Below are positions 7,970 to 18,043 of a stretch of DNA of 61,208 nucleotides, piece by piece. A program made the translations under genes and the position numbers. Each line of letters opens with the position of its first letter. Position 1 is the first letter of the stretch. The DNA comes from Bacillus norwichensis (GTDB taxonomy: Bacteria > Bacillota > Bacilli > Bacillales > Bacillaceae_C), in assembly GCF_014836955.1 (NCBI RefSeq), contig NZ_JACSPV010000025.1, positions 1 to 61,208 of the forward strand, read 5' to 3'. Below the pieces are notes generated by a model. It was not told the DNA's origin and did not search any database. It saw only the letters and a list, made by a program, of their open reading frames with translations.

Positions 7970-9451
7970 TTGGAGATTCATACACAACCTTCTGCTGCAC
8001 CAGTAATTCAAGCTCTAAGAAGTATTGGATACAATGCACAAACTGCAATTGCGGATATTGTAGATAATAGTGTTGATGCAAAAGCAGATTACATTGATAT
8101 TGAATTTGAATATGACATGGGAGATGGCTATATCAGAATAGCGGATAATGGAATAGGTATGACAGAAGGGGAATTACAGAAGGCAATGACTATTGGCTCG
8201 AAAGACCCCAGAGACAAGAGAGCTAAGGAAGAGCTGGGACGGTTTGGAATGGGACTTAAAACGGCTTCGTTTTCTATGGGGAAACGATTGTGTGTCATTA
8301 CAAAAAAAGATGGGGTAACCTCTGAACGCTGTTGGGACTTAGATTATGTAAGTGATAAAAATGAATGGCTCTTACATAAATCTGTTCCAAATGAGGTAAG
8401 AAATAGAGTCGGTCAAGTAGAGGGTAACAGCGGAACTATTGTTTTCATAGATAGACTGGATCGTTTTTGTGGCTATGGCAGTCACAAAGTATTGAAACAA
8501 GATAGCTATTATTCAAAAGTAAGGCGCATACACAAATATTTAGAAATGGTTTTTCATGTGATGTTGGAGAAATACTTATTAATAACGATTAACGGCAACG
8601 CTTTATGCCCCTGGAATCCCTTCTTAGAAGGGAATTCTAGAAGGATTGAGGGGGAAGAGCAAATTTTAAGAGTGAATAAAAACATAATTAGAATCACACC
8701 CTATGTATTGCCCCATCCATCAACCTTTAATCAAGTTGATTATAAATATGCAGGTGGTGTAAAGGGATGGCGTGATCAACAAGGCTTCTATATTTATAGG
8801 GAAAATCGAATGGTTAGTTTCGGAGATTGGTTTGGAATGTTTCCAAAGGATGTACCGTCAGAATTAGTTAGAATTAAAATAGAGTTTTCTAATGCAGCAG
8901 ATAATGATTGGAAGATTGATGTAAAAAAATCAACAATTTTTATTCCTGATGAAATTAAAGAAGATTTAAAAGCAATAGCAAAGTATTATAGGCAGATATC
9001 ACAAGAGATGATGCTATATCGTACAAAAACTACTCGTACAGGCGGAAAAATCAAAGGTACTTTAAATACATGGGAACTTGCAACAGATAATATAGATAGC
9101 GCTTATTTATTAAACAGAACACATCCTGTTTTAACCGATATTCTGAAAACTGTTGATAACAACGTAAGGAGAAAAATTAACATTTATCTAAAACTAATTG
9201 AATTAGGCTCACCTAATAACCTCTTAAAGAGTGGCAATATGGTAAAAAAGGAGAGACAGCAAGTTGATGGGAAGTCAAGGAAGTTAATAATCGATTATGC
9301 GGAAATTTTATTTAGCACAGATATTGAATTAGACGCTGAAAAAGTAGCGGAAACAATCTCTATGATGAGTGGCTTTGAAGGTATAGAAATTGATACGATT
9401 AAAAAAGTTATTGAGAAAGAAGTGAATATAAATGAACCAAATAATCCGTGA
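7970..9451 (+). CDS. GHKL (MutL/MORC-like) ATPase of a restriction-type system
   Basis: About 493 residues. GHKL ATP-binding fold: N-box IADIVDNSVDA (Mg-binding Asn) near residue 31, DNGIGM (G1) near 60, and GRFGMGLKTASFSMG (ATP lid) near 90. The middle holds a second domain of MutL/S5 type, and the C-terminus is charged. Such ATPases clamp DNA and have been predicted, from conserved gene neighbourhoods (Iyer, Abhiman and Aravind, 2008), to work with Z1 helicases and nucleases in restriction-modification systems ancestral to eukaryotic MORC. I choose TTG 7970 because GGGTGG lies 8 bases before it; GTG 7958 has no ribosome binding site. The last 20 bases overlap the helicase start. Confidence 0.88.
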   Translation: MEIHTQPSAAPVIQALRSIGYNAQTAIADIVDNSVDAKADYIDIEFEYDMGDGYIRIADNGIGMTEGELQKAMTIGSKDPRDKRAKEELGRFGMGLKTASFSMGKRLCVITKKDGVTSERCWDLDYVSDKNEWLLHKSVPNEVRNRVGQVEGNSGTIVFIDRLDRFCGYGSHKVLKQDSYYSKVRRIHKYLEMVFHVMLEKYLLITINGNALCPWNPFLEGNSRRIEGEEQILRVNKNIIRITPYVLPHPSTFNQVDYKYAGGVKGWRDQQGFYIYRENRMVSFGDWFGMFPKDVPSELVRIKIEFSNAADNDWKIDVKKSTIFIPDEIKEDLKAIAKYYRQISQEMMLYRTKTTRTGGKIKGTLNTWELATDNIDSAYLLNRTHPVLTDILKTVDNNVRRKINIYLKLIELGSPNNLLKSGNMVKKERQQVDGKSRKLIIDYAEILFSTDIELDAEKVAETISMMSGFEGIEIDTIKKVIEKEVNINEPNNP

Positions 9452-12125
9452 GGAGTACCTGGGGATAGTAGGTAGTTTATTCACAACTCTTAAGAATAAT
9501 GGCATTGCAAAACCTCTGGATAATGCAATGCAAACAGCTAAAGAAAAAATCATTAGTGATTATGGTGATTTAAATTCCAATGAATGGGAAAGTCTTTCGT
9601 TAGAGGCCTACTCAAAATATGGCTCTATAGATGTTCGCAAAGCAATTTCAATTAGAAGCAGTGACAATGTTCCTTGGTTTGATAATAAACAGCCCAGATT
9701 CCCTTATTTTTGGCATCGGTATGAAAAATATTTAAAAGGTATTAAAAAATGGCCTGATAAAACAATAGAAACAATTGATATAACAACTACTGAAATTTTA
9801 AAATACATTGGAAATCCAAAAAGCATAAAGTCATTTGATAAAAGGGGATTAGTGTTAGGCTATGTACAATCCGGGAAGACAGCAAATTTTACAGGTTTAA
9901 TTAACAAAGCATTTGATGTGGGCTACAAACTAGTAATTGTTTTGGCAGGCATGCATAATGATTTGCGTTCTCAAACGCAACTTCGTCTAGAAAAAGAAGT
10001 AGTTGGCACTGTCGATAGAATCACTGGTGAAAAACAAGGTGTTGCAGCAGTTCATACAGGCGGTACACAAATTGAAACATGGACTACAGTTCAAGATGAT
10101 ATATCTAGTAATAATGCGATTGGTATAAAAAACTTAGATAAGCCAATTTTACTTGTTGTAAAAAAACAAAAAGATGTATTGCCTCAATTGATTGATTTGC
10201 TAAGTAATAGCATTAACCACTCAGGTGTTAATCCGCCAACATTAATCATAGATGATGAAGCTGATCAAGCTAGCGTAGATGCTTCTGGAAAAAAGACGGA
10301 GACTCCAACTAAAATTAATCAACAGATTAGGGAACTTCTATGTTTGTTTAATAAAAAGTCGTATGTAGGATACACGGCTACACCTTTTGCTAATCTGCTG
10401 ATAAGAGCAGATGTAAAACATCCTGAAGTTGGAAAAGATTTATATCCTAAAGATTTTGTAGTCGCATTGCCTAAACCAGAGGGGTATTGTGGACCCGATG
10501 AATATTTCAATACATCAGGTTATTTAGAAGACAATAAACCAATGTTTATAAGGTACTTGAGCGAAAAGGACACAGTAGTATTAGACAAAATGAGAACAAA
10601 AGATGATGCTGAGTTATTTACTGAAGTTCCCGAGACTATGGAGGAAGCAATCTTAGCCTTCTTACTAACCACAGCAATAAGAAACTTAAGAGGACAGGTT
10701 AGTGAACATAATTCAATGTTAATCCATACTTCAAGACTTACAGATGTTCAAAATTCTATGTATGAAGTAGTTAATGATTTCTATAATAAGCTATCAAATG
10801 ACTTATTATATAATCGTAAAAGCGGATATATAGAGAAACTCCAGGAAATGTATGAAAATGACTTTGTGGAGGTACAATGTAGTTTTGAGCCTTCTCGACA
10901 TTTTAGTGTGTATGCATGGGAAGATATCTATAAACAAATTAAAGTTATAGCAGGCAAGGTAGAAGTCATGGAGATTAACGGAGAAAGTGAAGATGCCCTT
11001 GAGTATGACAAATATAAAGAAAATGGACTAAATGTAATAGTAATTGGAGGAAATAAACTCTCACGTGGATTAACATTAGAAGGTTTAACAATTTCATATT
11101 ATTATCGTGGGAGTTCTATGTACGACACTTTAATGCAGATGGGACGCTGGTTTGGCTTTCGTAACGGGTATATGGATCTTTGTCGAATCTATACTAGTAA
11201 AGATATTGCAGAGAACTTTGAATACCTTGCTGGCGTGATGAAGAAGTTAAGAGATGAGTTCGAAAAAGTTGCCGAACAAGGCCTATCGCCGGAAGAATAT
11301 GCTATAAAAATGTTAACCCATCACACAATGAAAGTTACTAGTCCGGCAAAAATGGGTACGGCTGAGTCGCCTATTTCCTATACGGGAACAATGCAACAAA
11401 CCCGTAGCTTTGAAAAAAATAAGGAATTCTATACGAATAATATGTCTGCTGCGGTTGAGTTTATTAATAGTATAGAACAAGAATTTACAATAACCGCAAA
11501 TAACACTAAGTATCATATTGCTAAAGAGGTACCTAGTCACACTATCATTAATTTTTTAAAAAAGTATAAAACTATCTCTTCAGCGCGAATCGTTAATAGC
11601 AAGAAAATCGCAGATTATATTATTAATATGAATGAAAAGAACAGGTTTAAGAGATTTAATGTTGCGGTTGTTGATATAACCAGATCTACTTTAAACAGCC
11701 AAAAAGCAATAGATAATGGAATCGAACCATGGAAAGTAAATTTAGGTAAAGTATCGATTGAAAGTGCCGTCATTCGTAGTATCGATCAGGATAAAAGCAG
11801 AGGAATAGGAGTCGTAGATTTAGGTGCTATTGTCGCAGCTAAACAAGAGTTTATTGATATTGAAAATCGAACTAATGATAAAAAGACAAATATAGAGCTA
11901 AGAATGAATGAAAATCCATTGCTTTTGGTTTACCCATTACATCCACAGGTCAAGTCATTTAAGAAATTAAATATCAATTTTAATCAAAATCTTGTACCGA
12001 TTGGTCTAGCATTTTCATTTCCGGATATTGTGGATATATCGGATGGAATTGAAAATGAAAGGGTAAAGAAAAAAGAGAATTATATATACAACAATACAGT
12101 CGGTAAGGGTGATCGTAGTGATTAA
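9432..12125 (+). CDS. Z1-domain superfamily II helicase/endonuclease
   Basis: 897 residues. Walker A GYVQSGKTANF near 142, Walker B LIIDDEADQAS near 275, YVGYTATPFANLL (motif III) near 310, GGNKLSRGLTLEGL (motif V) near 540 and QMGRWFGFR (motif VI) near 570, the last two typical of the Z1 family. The C-terminal 250 residues show no motif I know. It should be the DNA translocase of the system. The start overlaps the ATPase gene by 20 bases and its own end overlaps the next gene, so translation is coupled across the operon. No frameshift or missing motif seen. Confidence 0.92.
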   Translation: MNQIIREEYLGIVGSLFTTLKNNGIAKPLDNAMQTAKEKIISDYGDLNSNEWESLSLEAYSKYGSIDVRKAISIRSSDNVPWFDNKQPRFPYFWHRYEKYLKGIKKWPDKTIETIDITTTEILKYIGNPKSIKSFDKRGLVLGYVQSGKTANFTGLINKAFDVGYKLVIVLAGMHNDLRSQTQLRLEKEVVGTVDRITGEKQGVAAVHTGGTQIETWTTVQDDISSNNAIGIKNLDKPILLVVKKQKDVLPQLIDLLSNSINHSGVNPPTLIIDDEADQASVDASGKKTETPTKINQQIRELLCLFNKKSYVGYTATPFANLLIRADVKHPEVGKDLYPKDFVVALPKPEGYCGPDEYFNTSGYLEDNKPMFIRYLSEKDTVVLDKMRTKDDAELFTEVPETMEEAILAFLLTTAIRNLRGQVSEHNSMLIHTSRLTDVQNSMYEVVNDFYNKLSNDLLYNRKSGYIEKLQEMYENDFVEVQCSFEPSRHFSVYAWEDIYKQIKVIAGKVEVMEINGESEDALEYDKYKENGLNVIVIGGNKLSRGLTLEGLTISYYYRGSSMYDTLMQMGRWFGFRNGYMDLCRIYTSKDIAENFEYLAGVMKKLRDEFEKVAEQGLSPEEYAIKMLTHHTMKVTSPAKMGTAESPISYTGTMQQTRSFEKNKEFYTNNMSAAVEFINSIEQEFTITANNTKYHIAKEVPSHTIINFLKKYKTISSARIVNSKKIADYIINMNEKNRFKRFNVAVVDITRSTLNSQKAIDNGIEPWKVNLGKVSIESAVIRSIDQDKSRGIGVVDLGAIVAAKQEFIDIENRTNDKKTNIELRMNENPLLLVYPLHPQVKSFKKLNINFNQNLVPIGLAFSFPDIVDISDGIENERVKKKENYIYNNTVGKGDRSD

Positions 12126-13131
12126 TATCGCCGAAAAATTCAAGTTGCTGATAGAACACTCAAAAAATGAAAAATCAGATGAAATTTACCGCCTAGAGCC
12201 AATACACTTTCAAAAACCGATTATATTTATTGGAATTGATTTGATCAATTTGCAACGCCGTATTTATATCGATATAACCAGTGAGAGTTGGGATGAAGAT
12301 CAGTTGAAGTCTTTCCCGAGATGGCGAGGTATTGACATTGATCAAGAATATTTCCCCCAAATTGGCCCACTGAAAGAAAAGAATTTCATAGTAATTTCGC
12401 AAGTTGTTGAGGATAGTGAAGAGATTTTTGAACGGATATTACAAAATCTTGTAGATCATATTTTGATAGAAGAAAATTATCCACTTTATACAGTAATATA
12501 TGAAGTCTTAGACCGTTGGCACAATTTCTTTAAGAGAAAGAGAAATACCAAATTAACTATAGAGGAAGAGATGGGGTTATTTGGCGAGCTTTATTATATT
12601 AATAGGTGGCTTGAATTTTTCCCGCAAAAACCACCTATTATTATTAAAGATTGGAAAGGTCCGTTAAAAAACAGAATCGATTTTGTTAGTAATAATTGTG
12701 GAGTAGAGATTAAAACGGTTCCTCCTAAAATAAGAAATGAGATTAAAATTTCTAATGAAAAGCAATTAGAACTTAACCCAGTAATTGATACATTGTTTCT
12801 ATATGTTTTAAAAGTGGATATTAATGAAACAACTGGTCAATCGCTGTGGAATATGATTGAAATGATTGAAGATCAGTTAATTGGCAGGGCACCTTCTTTA
12901 GCGGTAAAATTTAAGGATTTACTACTTGAGATTGGCGTAATGAGCGAAGAATATGATAATAACCTTTTTTTTGTACAAGAGGAACTAGCTTACAATGCAG
13001 TTGAAGAATTCCCGAAGCTGATATCAAATAACTTACCAATTGGAATTACCAATGTTTCTTATTCAATTGATCTGTCACATTGTAAAAGATTTGAGGTTTC
13101 GGTGGAAGATATATTCAATTTGAAGAAATAA
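12118..13131 (+). CDS. PD-(D/E)XK motif protein (DUF4420-like nuclease)
   Basis: About 337 residues. Nuclease signature in the middle: GLFGELYYINRW (helix with Glu) near 155, then KNRIDF (Asp) near 186 and VEIKT (ExK) near 197. This fits the PD-(D/E)XK fold of the DUF4420 family found beside Z1 and AIPR genes. It is the probable DNA-cutting subunit. GTG 12118 is preferred because AAGGG sits 8 bases upstream; GTG 12109 in the same frame is nearer. The start lies inside the end of the helicase gene, so the two are translated together. Cleavage activity and specificity are inferred only. Confidence 0.85.
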   Translation: MINIAEKFKLLIEHSKNEKSDEIYRLEPIHFQKPIIFIGIDLINLQRRIYIDITSESWDEDQLKSFPRWRGIDIDQEYFPQIGPLKEKNFIVISQVVEDSEEIFERILQNLVDHILIEENYPLYTVIYEVLDRWHNFFKRKRNTKLTIEEEMGLFGELYYINRWLEFFPQKPPIIIKDWKGPLKNRIDFVSNNCGVEIKTVPPKIRNEIKISNEKQLELNPVIDTLFLYVLKVDINETTGQSLWNMIEMIEDQLIGRAPSLAVKFKDLLLEIGVMSEEYDNNLFFVQEELAYNAVEEFPKLISNNLPIGITNVSYSIDLSHCKRFEVSVEDIFNLKK

Positions 13132-13143
13132 GGATGATTCATT

Positions 13144-14985
13144 ATGAATGATACAAAAAGAAAACTAGCTTTTTTTTATGAATATATTGACACGGTTGAA
13201 CAAAAGGGACGGGTAATAGGAAGCCGGCAAACGCCTTTTTTACAGGAAATACTACCTTTTATCAATGCAGAAGATGAGCCAGCAATTATTTATTTCGTTA
13301 AAAAAGATTTAAAGATCCAACTTAATGGTTATTTATATCAAGAAGATATCAATACTTTAAACTTGTATGTAGTTGAATATGAGCCATTTTTAGAAGAAGA
13401 TGAATTGCCAGTTGCTAATATGACATATTTAAAGGAATACGCGAATAAAGCTAAGCGCTTCTATACAAATGCAGAATCCATTCTGCAATTAGCAGATCGA
13501 TCGGTTGAATATTATGATGTAGCAAAAATGATTTTAGATAAAAAAAATGAGATTGAAGAAATTAATATTTATGTAATAACAAGTAAGTTTTATCTTTCTA
13601 ATAAGCCGATTGATTTAAACATTCCCGGCATAGAAACAGTTAATGTACATGTTTGGGATATGGACCGCATTTTTAGATTGTCAGAGGCTGAGCAAGGTAT
13701 ACAAGAATTTGATATTAACTTTGATTTGGAATATGGCGCAGCATTACAAATGATGCATGTCCCGAATAAAACTGAAAAAGGGTTAATCGATTGTTATGTT
13801 GGTTTTATCCCGGCAAAACTTTTAGCAGAATTATATGATGATTGGGGGCCAAAATTAGTAGAGAGAAATGTACGGTCTTTTTTACAAGCACGCGGAGGTA
13901 CGAATAAAGGAATCCGAAATACACTAAAAGATGAGAGTCAACGTGAATTATTTGTCGCCTATAATAATGGCATTTCAAGTGTTGCAAAAGCAGGAGAGAT
14001 TGAACAGATTGAAGACTCTAATCTTTATAAAATTAATACATTAACAAATTGGCAAATTGTTAATGGTGGCCAAACAACAGCCTCTATACATCAAGCTTAT
14101 AAAAATGATATTGATTTAGAAGGAGTCTATATACAAGCGAAATTGACAATTATACATGTTCCCGTAGAGGCAGAGAATAATAATGATCAATTTGATCATT
14201 ATGCTTTTGAAGATGAAATGATAGCCAAAATCTCTGAGTATGCCAATACGCAAAACAAAATTAACAAATCAGATTTGCTAGCAAATACTCGCTTTATGTC
14301 TGATATCGAAAAACATTCTCGCAATTTATGGATTCCTATGCAAGATAATCGTAAAGAGGAGTCTAAATGGTATTTTGAACGTGCACGTGGACAGTATATG
14401 GTTGATATTAGTAGACGCTCCAAAGGAAGAGAGCAAACTGCTTTTAAGAAAATATACCCAAAAGAAAATGTTATAACAAAGGTAGAGATGGCAAAATATT
14501 TTATGTCTTGGGAAGGTTATCCACATATCTCTAGTAAAGGTGGAGAAGAGGCTTTTAAACGCTTTATGGATCTGAATAGCCAATATTGGAAAAAAAGTGC
14601 CGTTGTTGAAGATGAAACAATAAAAAGCATTATAAGCATTGATAGCGACTACTTTAAGCAACTTATTGCTAGAAGAATTATTAACGCTTTTGTAACTGGG
14701 ATTGTTGAAAGTATGAATTTAAAAGGGTATAGGGCAAATGTAGTATACTATACAGTGGCTATGCTAAATCATTTATATGGAAAAGAAATAAGTTTAATGA
14801 GTATATGGGAACAACAAAGTCTTCCTAATGAGTGGGAAGGTATTGTCCGAACTATTGCTAATAATGCCTTAAATTATTTAAGAGAATCTGCTGGTGATCA
14901 AAACGTTACACAATGGGCGAAAAAAGAGGATTGTTGGAAAGGGTTTATTAAGGAATCGTCAATTATGCTAAGTGGAATGGTCTAA
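13144..14985 (+). CDS. AIPR family protein (abortive infection phage resistance)
   Basis: 613 residues. The AIPR core is clear: VERNVRSFLQARGGTNKGI near 240, then FVAYNNGISSVA near 270 and WQIVNGGQTTASIH near 300. The N-terminal 200 residues resemble the alpha/beta domain usual in long AIPR proteins. Family members occur in Abi and restriction-like loci; the molecular activity is not established. AAGGATGA precedes ATG, 12 bases after the nuclease gene, making it the last gene of the four-gene operon. A weak terminator follows at 15053. Confidence 0.9.
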   Translation: MNDTKRKLAFFYEYIDTVEQKGRVIGSRQTPFLQEILPFINAEDEPAIIYFVKKDLKIQLNGYLYQEDINTLNLYVVEYEPFLEEDELPVANMTYLKEYANKAKRFYTNAESILQLADRSVEYYDVAKMILDKKNEIEEINIYVITSKFYLSNKPIDLNIPGIETVNVHVWDMDRIFRLSEAEQGIQEFDINFDLEYGAALQMMHVPNKTEKGLIDCYVGFIPAKLLAELYDDWGPKLVERNVRSFLQARGGTNKGIRNTLKDESQRELFVAYNNGISSVAKAGEIEQIEDSNLYKINTLTNWQIVNGGQTTASIHQAYKNDIDLEGVYIQAKLTIIHVPVEAENNNDQFDHYAFEDEMIAKISEYANTQNKINKSDLLANTRFMSDIEKHSRNLWIPMQDNRKEESKWYFERARGQYMVDISRRSKGREQTAFKKIYPKENVITKVEMAKYFMSWEGYPHISSKGGEEAFKRFMDLNSQYWKKSAVVEDETIKSIISIDSDYFKQLIARRIINAFVTGIVESMNLKGYRANVVYYTVAMLNHLYGKEISLMSIWEQQSLPNEWEGIVRTIANNALNYLRESAGDQNVTQWAKKEDCWKGFIKESSIMLSGMV

Positions 14986-15052
14986 TACAAGGAATAGTAG
15001 AACTCAAATATGCTTAACTCAAGAAAAATGGGTTTGTCAAGGGGCCATCTAG

Positions 15053-15076
15053 AAAGTCAATGAAAACTGACTTTTT
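15053..15076 (+). terminator. Weak intrinsic terminator after the AIPR gene
   Basis: Stem AAAGTCA / TGACTTT with an 8-base loop and a short T run. It lies 68 bases after the stop. Just before it, at 15030, is GGGTTTGTCAA, identical to the first 11 bases of the IS end seen at 1-78 and 32308. Confidence 0.5.
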
Positions 15077-15336
15077 GTGACAGGCCTCTTCTTTTATAAC
15101 GAAAGGTCCATACAAAAATTGTTCCATCTAATAAAATGTAAGTTACCACAATAACCTGGAGGCGATTCTTTTAAGTAATCCGAAGAATATTACTTGCGAG
15201 TCTAGCATATAAATGGCTTTTCCATTAGAGGTAAATTTAAGTCCTATAACAACCGCCCAAATCTTTGCATCATGGATGTGGAGGGCTTTTCCCCAAACAC
15301 CATAATAGTGGATAAAGATAATCGAATCGATCTCTA

Positions 15337-16090
15337 ATGAGTAACTATTCGCCTATTATTCTGGCGGTAGACGTCTCCATTCCCTCAAAAATTAATGCTC
15401 AAAGTTATCTTGTATGCCTATTCGCAAAAGATCTATTCTTGCCGAGAAATTGAGCAAAGAAAATCTTCCATCATGTGGCTGGTCGCCATACAACAACTGG
15501 ATTTCCGCACCATCAATGACTTCCGGAGTGACCTGATGAATGCTCCTCCATTGAAGATGGACATATTACATTGGAAAACTACTTTTTGGATGGTATCAGG
15601 TTGGGGGCTATTGGCAATAAGTATTCTTTTATATGGAAAAAATCCAGCGTCCGTTTTGAAGAGAAATAAAAAGAGAAGGTAAAAGAAACGGTTCAGGATA
15701 TCCAGGAAATTGTAGCTTGGAGCTTGCGGATATGCCACAAGAGCAAGCGACTCTTGATCAGCTTTATCATTGGCTGGCCAACTCTAAAGGAAGGTGGATG
15801 CCTTGACGGAAGAACTCGGCGTAGCCGAAGAAGTACCCGTTCGGAAAGAACTTCGGAAGCGCCGTGGCGCATTGAGGAAGCCGATACAGATGATTAAAAA
15901 CGGTATTCCACGTATCCACAAATACCGTTTTTACTATGAGACATTTGGACCGTAACAGCTTTTCAAAAACGGACTTTGAAGCCATTTTCATGCGTATGAA
16001 TGAAGACTCTATGAAAAACGACCAGTTGAAACCTAAATATAATGTATAGGCCAGCCACATAAAACTAATTTATCGTTTATTATACAGTCC
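15337..16090 (+). pseudogene. IS1182-like transposase, heavily broken
   Basis: Pieces in all three frames follow the order of an IS1182-type DDE transposase. NYSPIILAVDVSIPSKIN is the N-terminal region, then MLKVILYAYSQKIYSCREIE and QQLDFRTINDFRSD, later LHWKTTF, then KELRKRRGA, and [20 protein letters not shown] with LKPKYNVQ (usually RNSYSKTDxDATFMRM and LKPGYNVQ). The catalytic region is disrupted by frameshifts and a deletion after residue 60. A perfect 12-base inverted repeat (AAAAACGGTATT at 15896, complement at 15921) lies inside. About half the transposase is missing; terminal repeats were not found. Confidence 0.75.
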
Positions 16091-16500
16091 ATCACCCTCC
16101 CAGTTAAATGCGCTATTTTATTCCTCATATGGATAAATTGTCAGAGTCTGCTTTACTGATACAAAAAAATATTGTCAGTTATACAGGCTATGTGAGGAAA
16201 ACTACCAGTATTCCATCGTGAGAGCCCGAATCTGATTATCTTGTTCCCTATTAATACCTATTTAAAAAAGAAAACATCTACATATAAAAATGCATTAGAA
16301 ACGCAAAAAATCGGACCTCTTGAGAATATGATGATGTTTTCAGGTGCCTGTAACGTTTCAATAATACAAAAAAAGCTTTAAGCTATGTTAAAAGCTATAA
16401 AATTTAAAAGTGCGACAACTGTTCAGGTTACCGGTTAAAGGCCTAATGCACAAAACCAAAGGCAACCATCAACTACTTCGGGAGGAGATCCTACAAATTC
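16091..16500. other. Gap without recognisable gene
   Basis: About 410 bases after the transposase remnant with stops in every frame and no homology I recognise. It is probably decayed mobile-element DNA. Confidence 0.4.
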
Positions 16501-16535
16501 AAAAACAGTCGGAGAAAAATTAACATATCCGACTG
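16501..16535 (-). terminator. Terminator of the polyamine-type operon
   Basis: On the minus strand: CAGTCGGA, 14-base loop, TCCGACTG, five T. It lies about 78 bases after the end of the FAD oxidase gene. Confidence 0.7.
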
Positions 16536-16612
16536 GTTTATTTTAGGGGATTTTTAGACAATCATTTTCTTTTATGTCTAAAAAAACCGTCCCCTACCAT
16601 TGAAAAATATAT

Positions 16613-18007
16613 TCAATTCCTGCTTAAACGTTCTACTATAGTCTTGCCGCTCGGGGCTTTGCCATTTAACTCTGCTTTTTTATCTATACGAGAGAGACCA
16701 GATTGGACAAAACGTACTCCCATCCATCTAAATGGCTCCGGCTCCCACTTCCTTGAAGTATGCTGGAACATAGGCAATTCTGTTGCTATGGATTTCTTAT
16801 CTAGTATAAGGTCTGACAAAACCCTCCCAGCAAGGTTTGCTGTGGATACGCCTTGCCCAGCATATCCCCAGGCACTAGCAACTTTTGATTTTTTATTATA
16901 TAGAAAGTTAGGTGTCCAGTCTCTGGTAATACCGACTGGTCCTCCCCAATCATCTGTAAAACGTATGTCCTGTAAGGAAGGGAACCATTTAATAAATCTT
17001 TCTCTCAATTCATTATGTGTTTTATCGTGTAGATCCAAAGAGTTACCTATCTTTGATGCATAACGATAGGGCTGGCCCCTGCCGCCAAAAAGAATTCTTC
17101 CATCAGCTGTTCGCTGTAAATAATCCACAGATAGGCGTGTAGAACCGACAGTTTCTCTGCCTTCCCAACCTATCGAATTCCATTGTTCCTTTGTTAATGG
17201 CTCTGTGAGTGTGATGAGGGAGTACATTGGAATTAAGTTACGTTGATGAGCTCGCATTTGTGACATATATGCCTCTCCTGCTAAAACAATGGCATGTTTG
17301 GCAGTTACAGCCCCTTTGTGTGCGACAAGTTTGGGAGGTTTGTTTTCATTGCCTTCGACAATTTTCACCACTTCTGTATTTTCATAAATTATCACCCCTT
17401 TTTGTTCAAGAGTTCTAGCCAGATGCCTTACTAATTTTCCGGGGTTCAGCACTGCTGAAATTTTTGTTAACAGGCTCCCCGCTGTACCGTGGATTTTTAA
17501 TCGTTTATCTGTTTGAGCCTGATCAAGCAGTTTGAAGTGACTCTCCAAATCTAACTTTTGATAGGTTTTCATTGCCTTTTCCAATGTTGGAATATTGTGA
17601 GCGCCTAGTGCGACTTGCAATGATCCGCCTAATTTCCAATCTGCATCTATCTCCTCCTTTTCAATGACTCTTTTAACCTCAGTAACTGAATCAAACATTG
17701 CCATTTGAATTTGTCGTGCAGTTTCTGTGCCATATCTTTTTATGCAGGTGGCGGGACTAACCGAGAATTTAGGTGAGCACCAACCGCCGTTTCTGCCGGA
17801 AGCTCCAAACCCTACATATTCTTTTTCTAATATGACTATATTCAATGAGGGATCCTTTTCCAATAAATAATAAGCTGTCCATAAACCTGTGAAGCCTGCC
17901 CCCAGTATAGCTATATCTGTTGTGATGGATTCTTTTAATGCTTGTCGTGGTCTTAAATCGTCATTTGCTGTTTTTAGCCAGTAACTTATGCTGTTTTTCT
18001 CTTCCAT
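16613..18007 (-). CDS. FAD-dependent oxidoreductase (DAO family, PuuB-like)
   Basis: 464 residues. The DAO fold has its FAD-binding GAGFTGLWTAYYL near 35, GASGRNGGW near 67 and the C-terminal GYAGQGVSTANLAGRVL near 390, as in gamma-glutamylputrescine oxidase and related amine oxidases. These oxidise a C-N bond and release hydrogen peroxide. It is the last gene of a minus-strand operon behind a polyamine-type ABC importer, separated by 36 bases, which suggests it oxidises the imported amine or amino acid. The substrate cannot be read from the sequence. Confidence 0.85.
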   Translation of the reverse strand: MEEKNSISYWLKTANDDLRPRQALKESITTDIAILGAGFTGLWTAYYLLEKDPSLNIVILEKEYVGFGASGRNGGWCSPKFSVSPATCIKRYGTETARQIQMAMFDSVTEVKRVIEKEEIDADWKLGGSLQVALGAHNIPTLEKAMKTYQKLDLESHFKLLDQAQTDKRLKIHGTAGSLLTKISAVLNPGKLVRHLARTLEQKGVIIYENTEVVKIVEGNENKPPKLVAHKGAVTAKHAIVLAGEAYMSQMRAHQRNLIPMYSLITLTEPLTKEQWNSIGWEGRETVGSTRLSVDYLQRTADGRILFGGRGQPYRYASKIGNSLDLHDKTHNELRERFIKWFPSLQDIRFTDDWGGPVGITRDWTPNFLYNKKSKVASAWGYAGQGVSTANLAGRVLSDLILDKKSIATELPMFQHTSRKWEPEPFRWMGVRFVQSGLSRIDKKAELNGKAPSGKTIVERLSRN

Positions 18008-18043
18008 TCAAGACACCTTCTTATTTGGAATAGTTATACAACT

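Noticed and set aside
15896-15932. Perfect inverted repeat AAAAACGGTATT as a terminator or attachment site
   Set aside because: It lies inside the broken IS1182-like transposase gene, in line with homologous coding sequence on both sides, so it is more likely a feature of that coding region.
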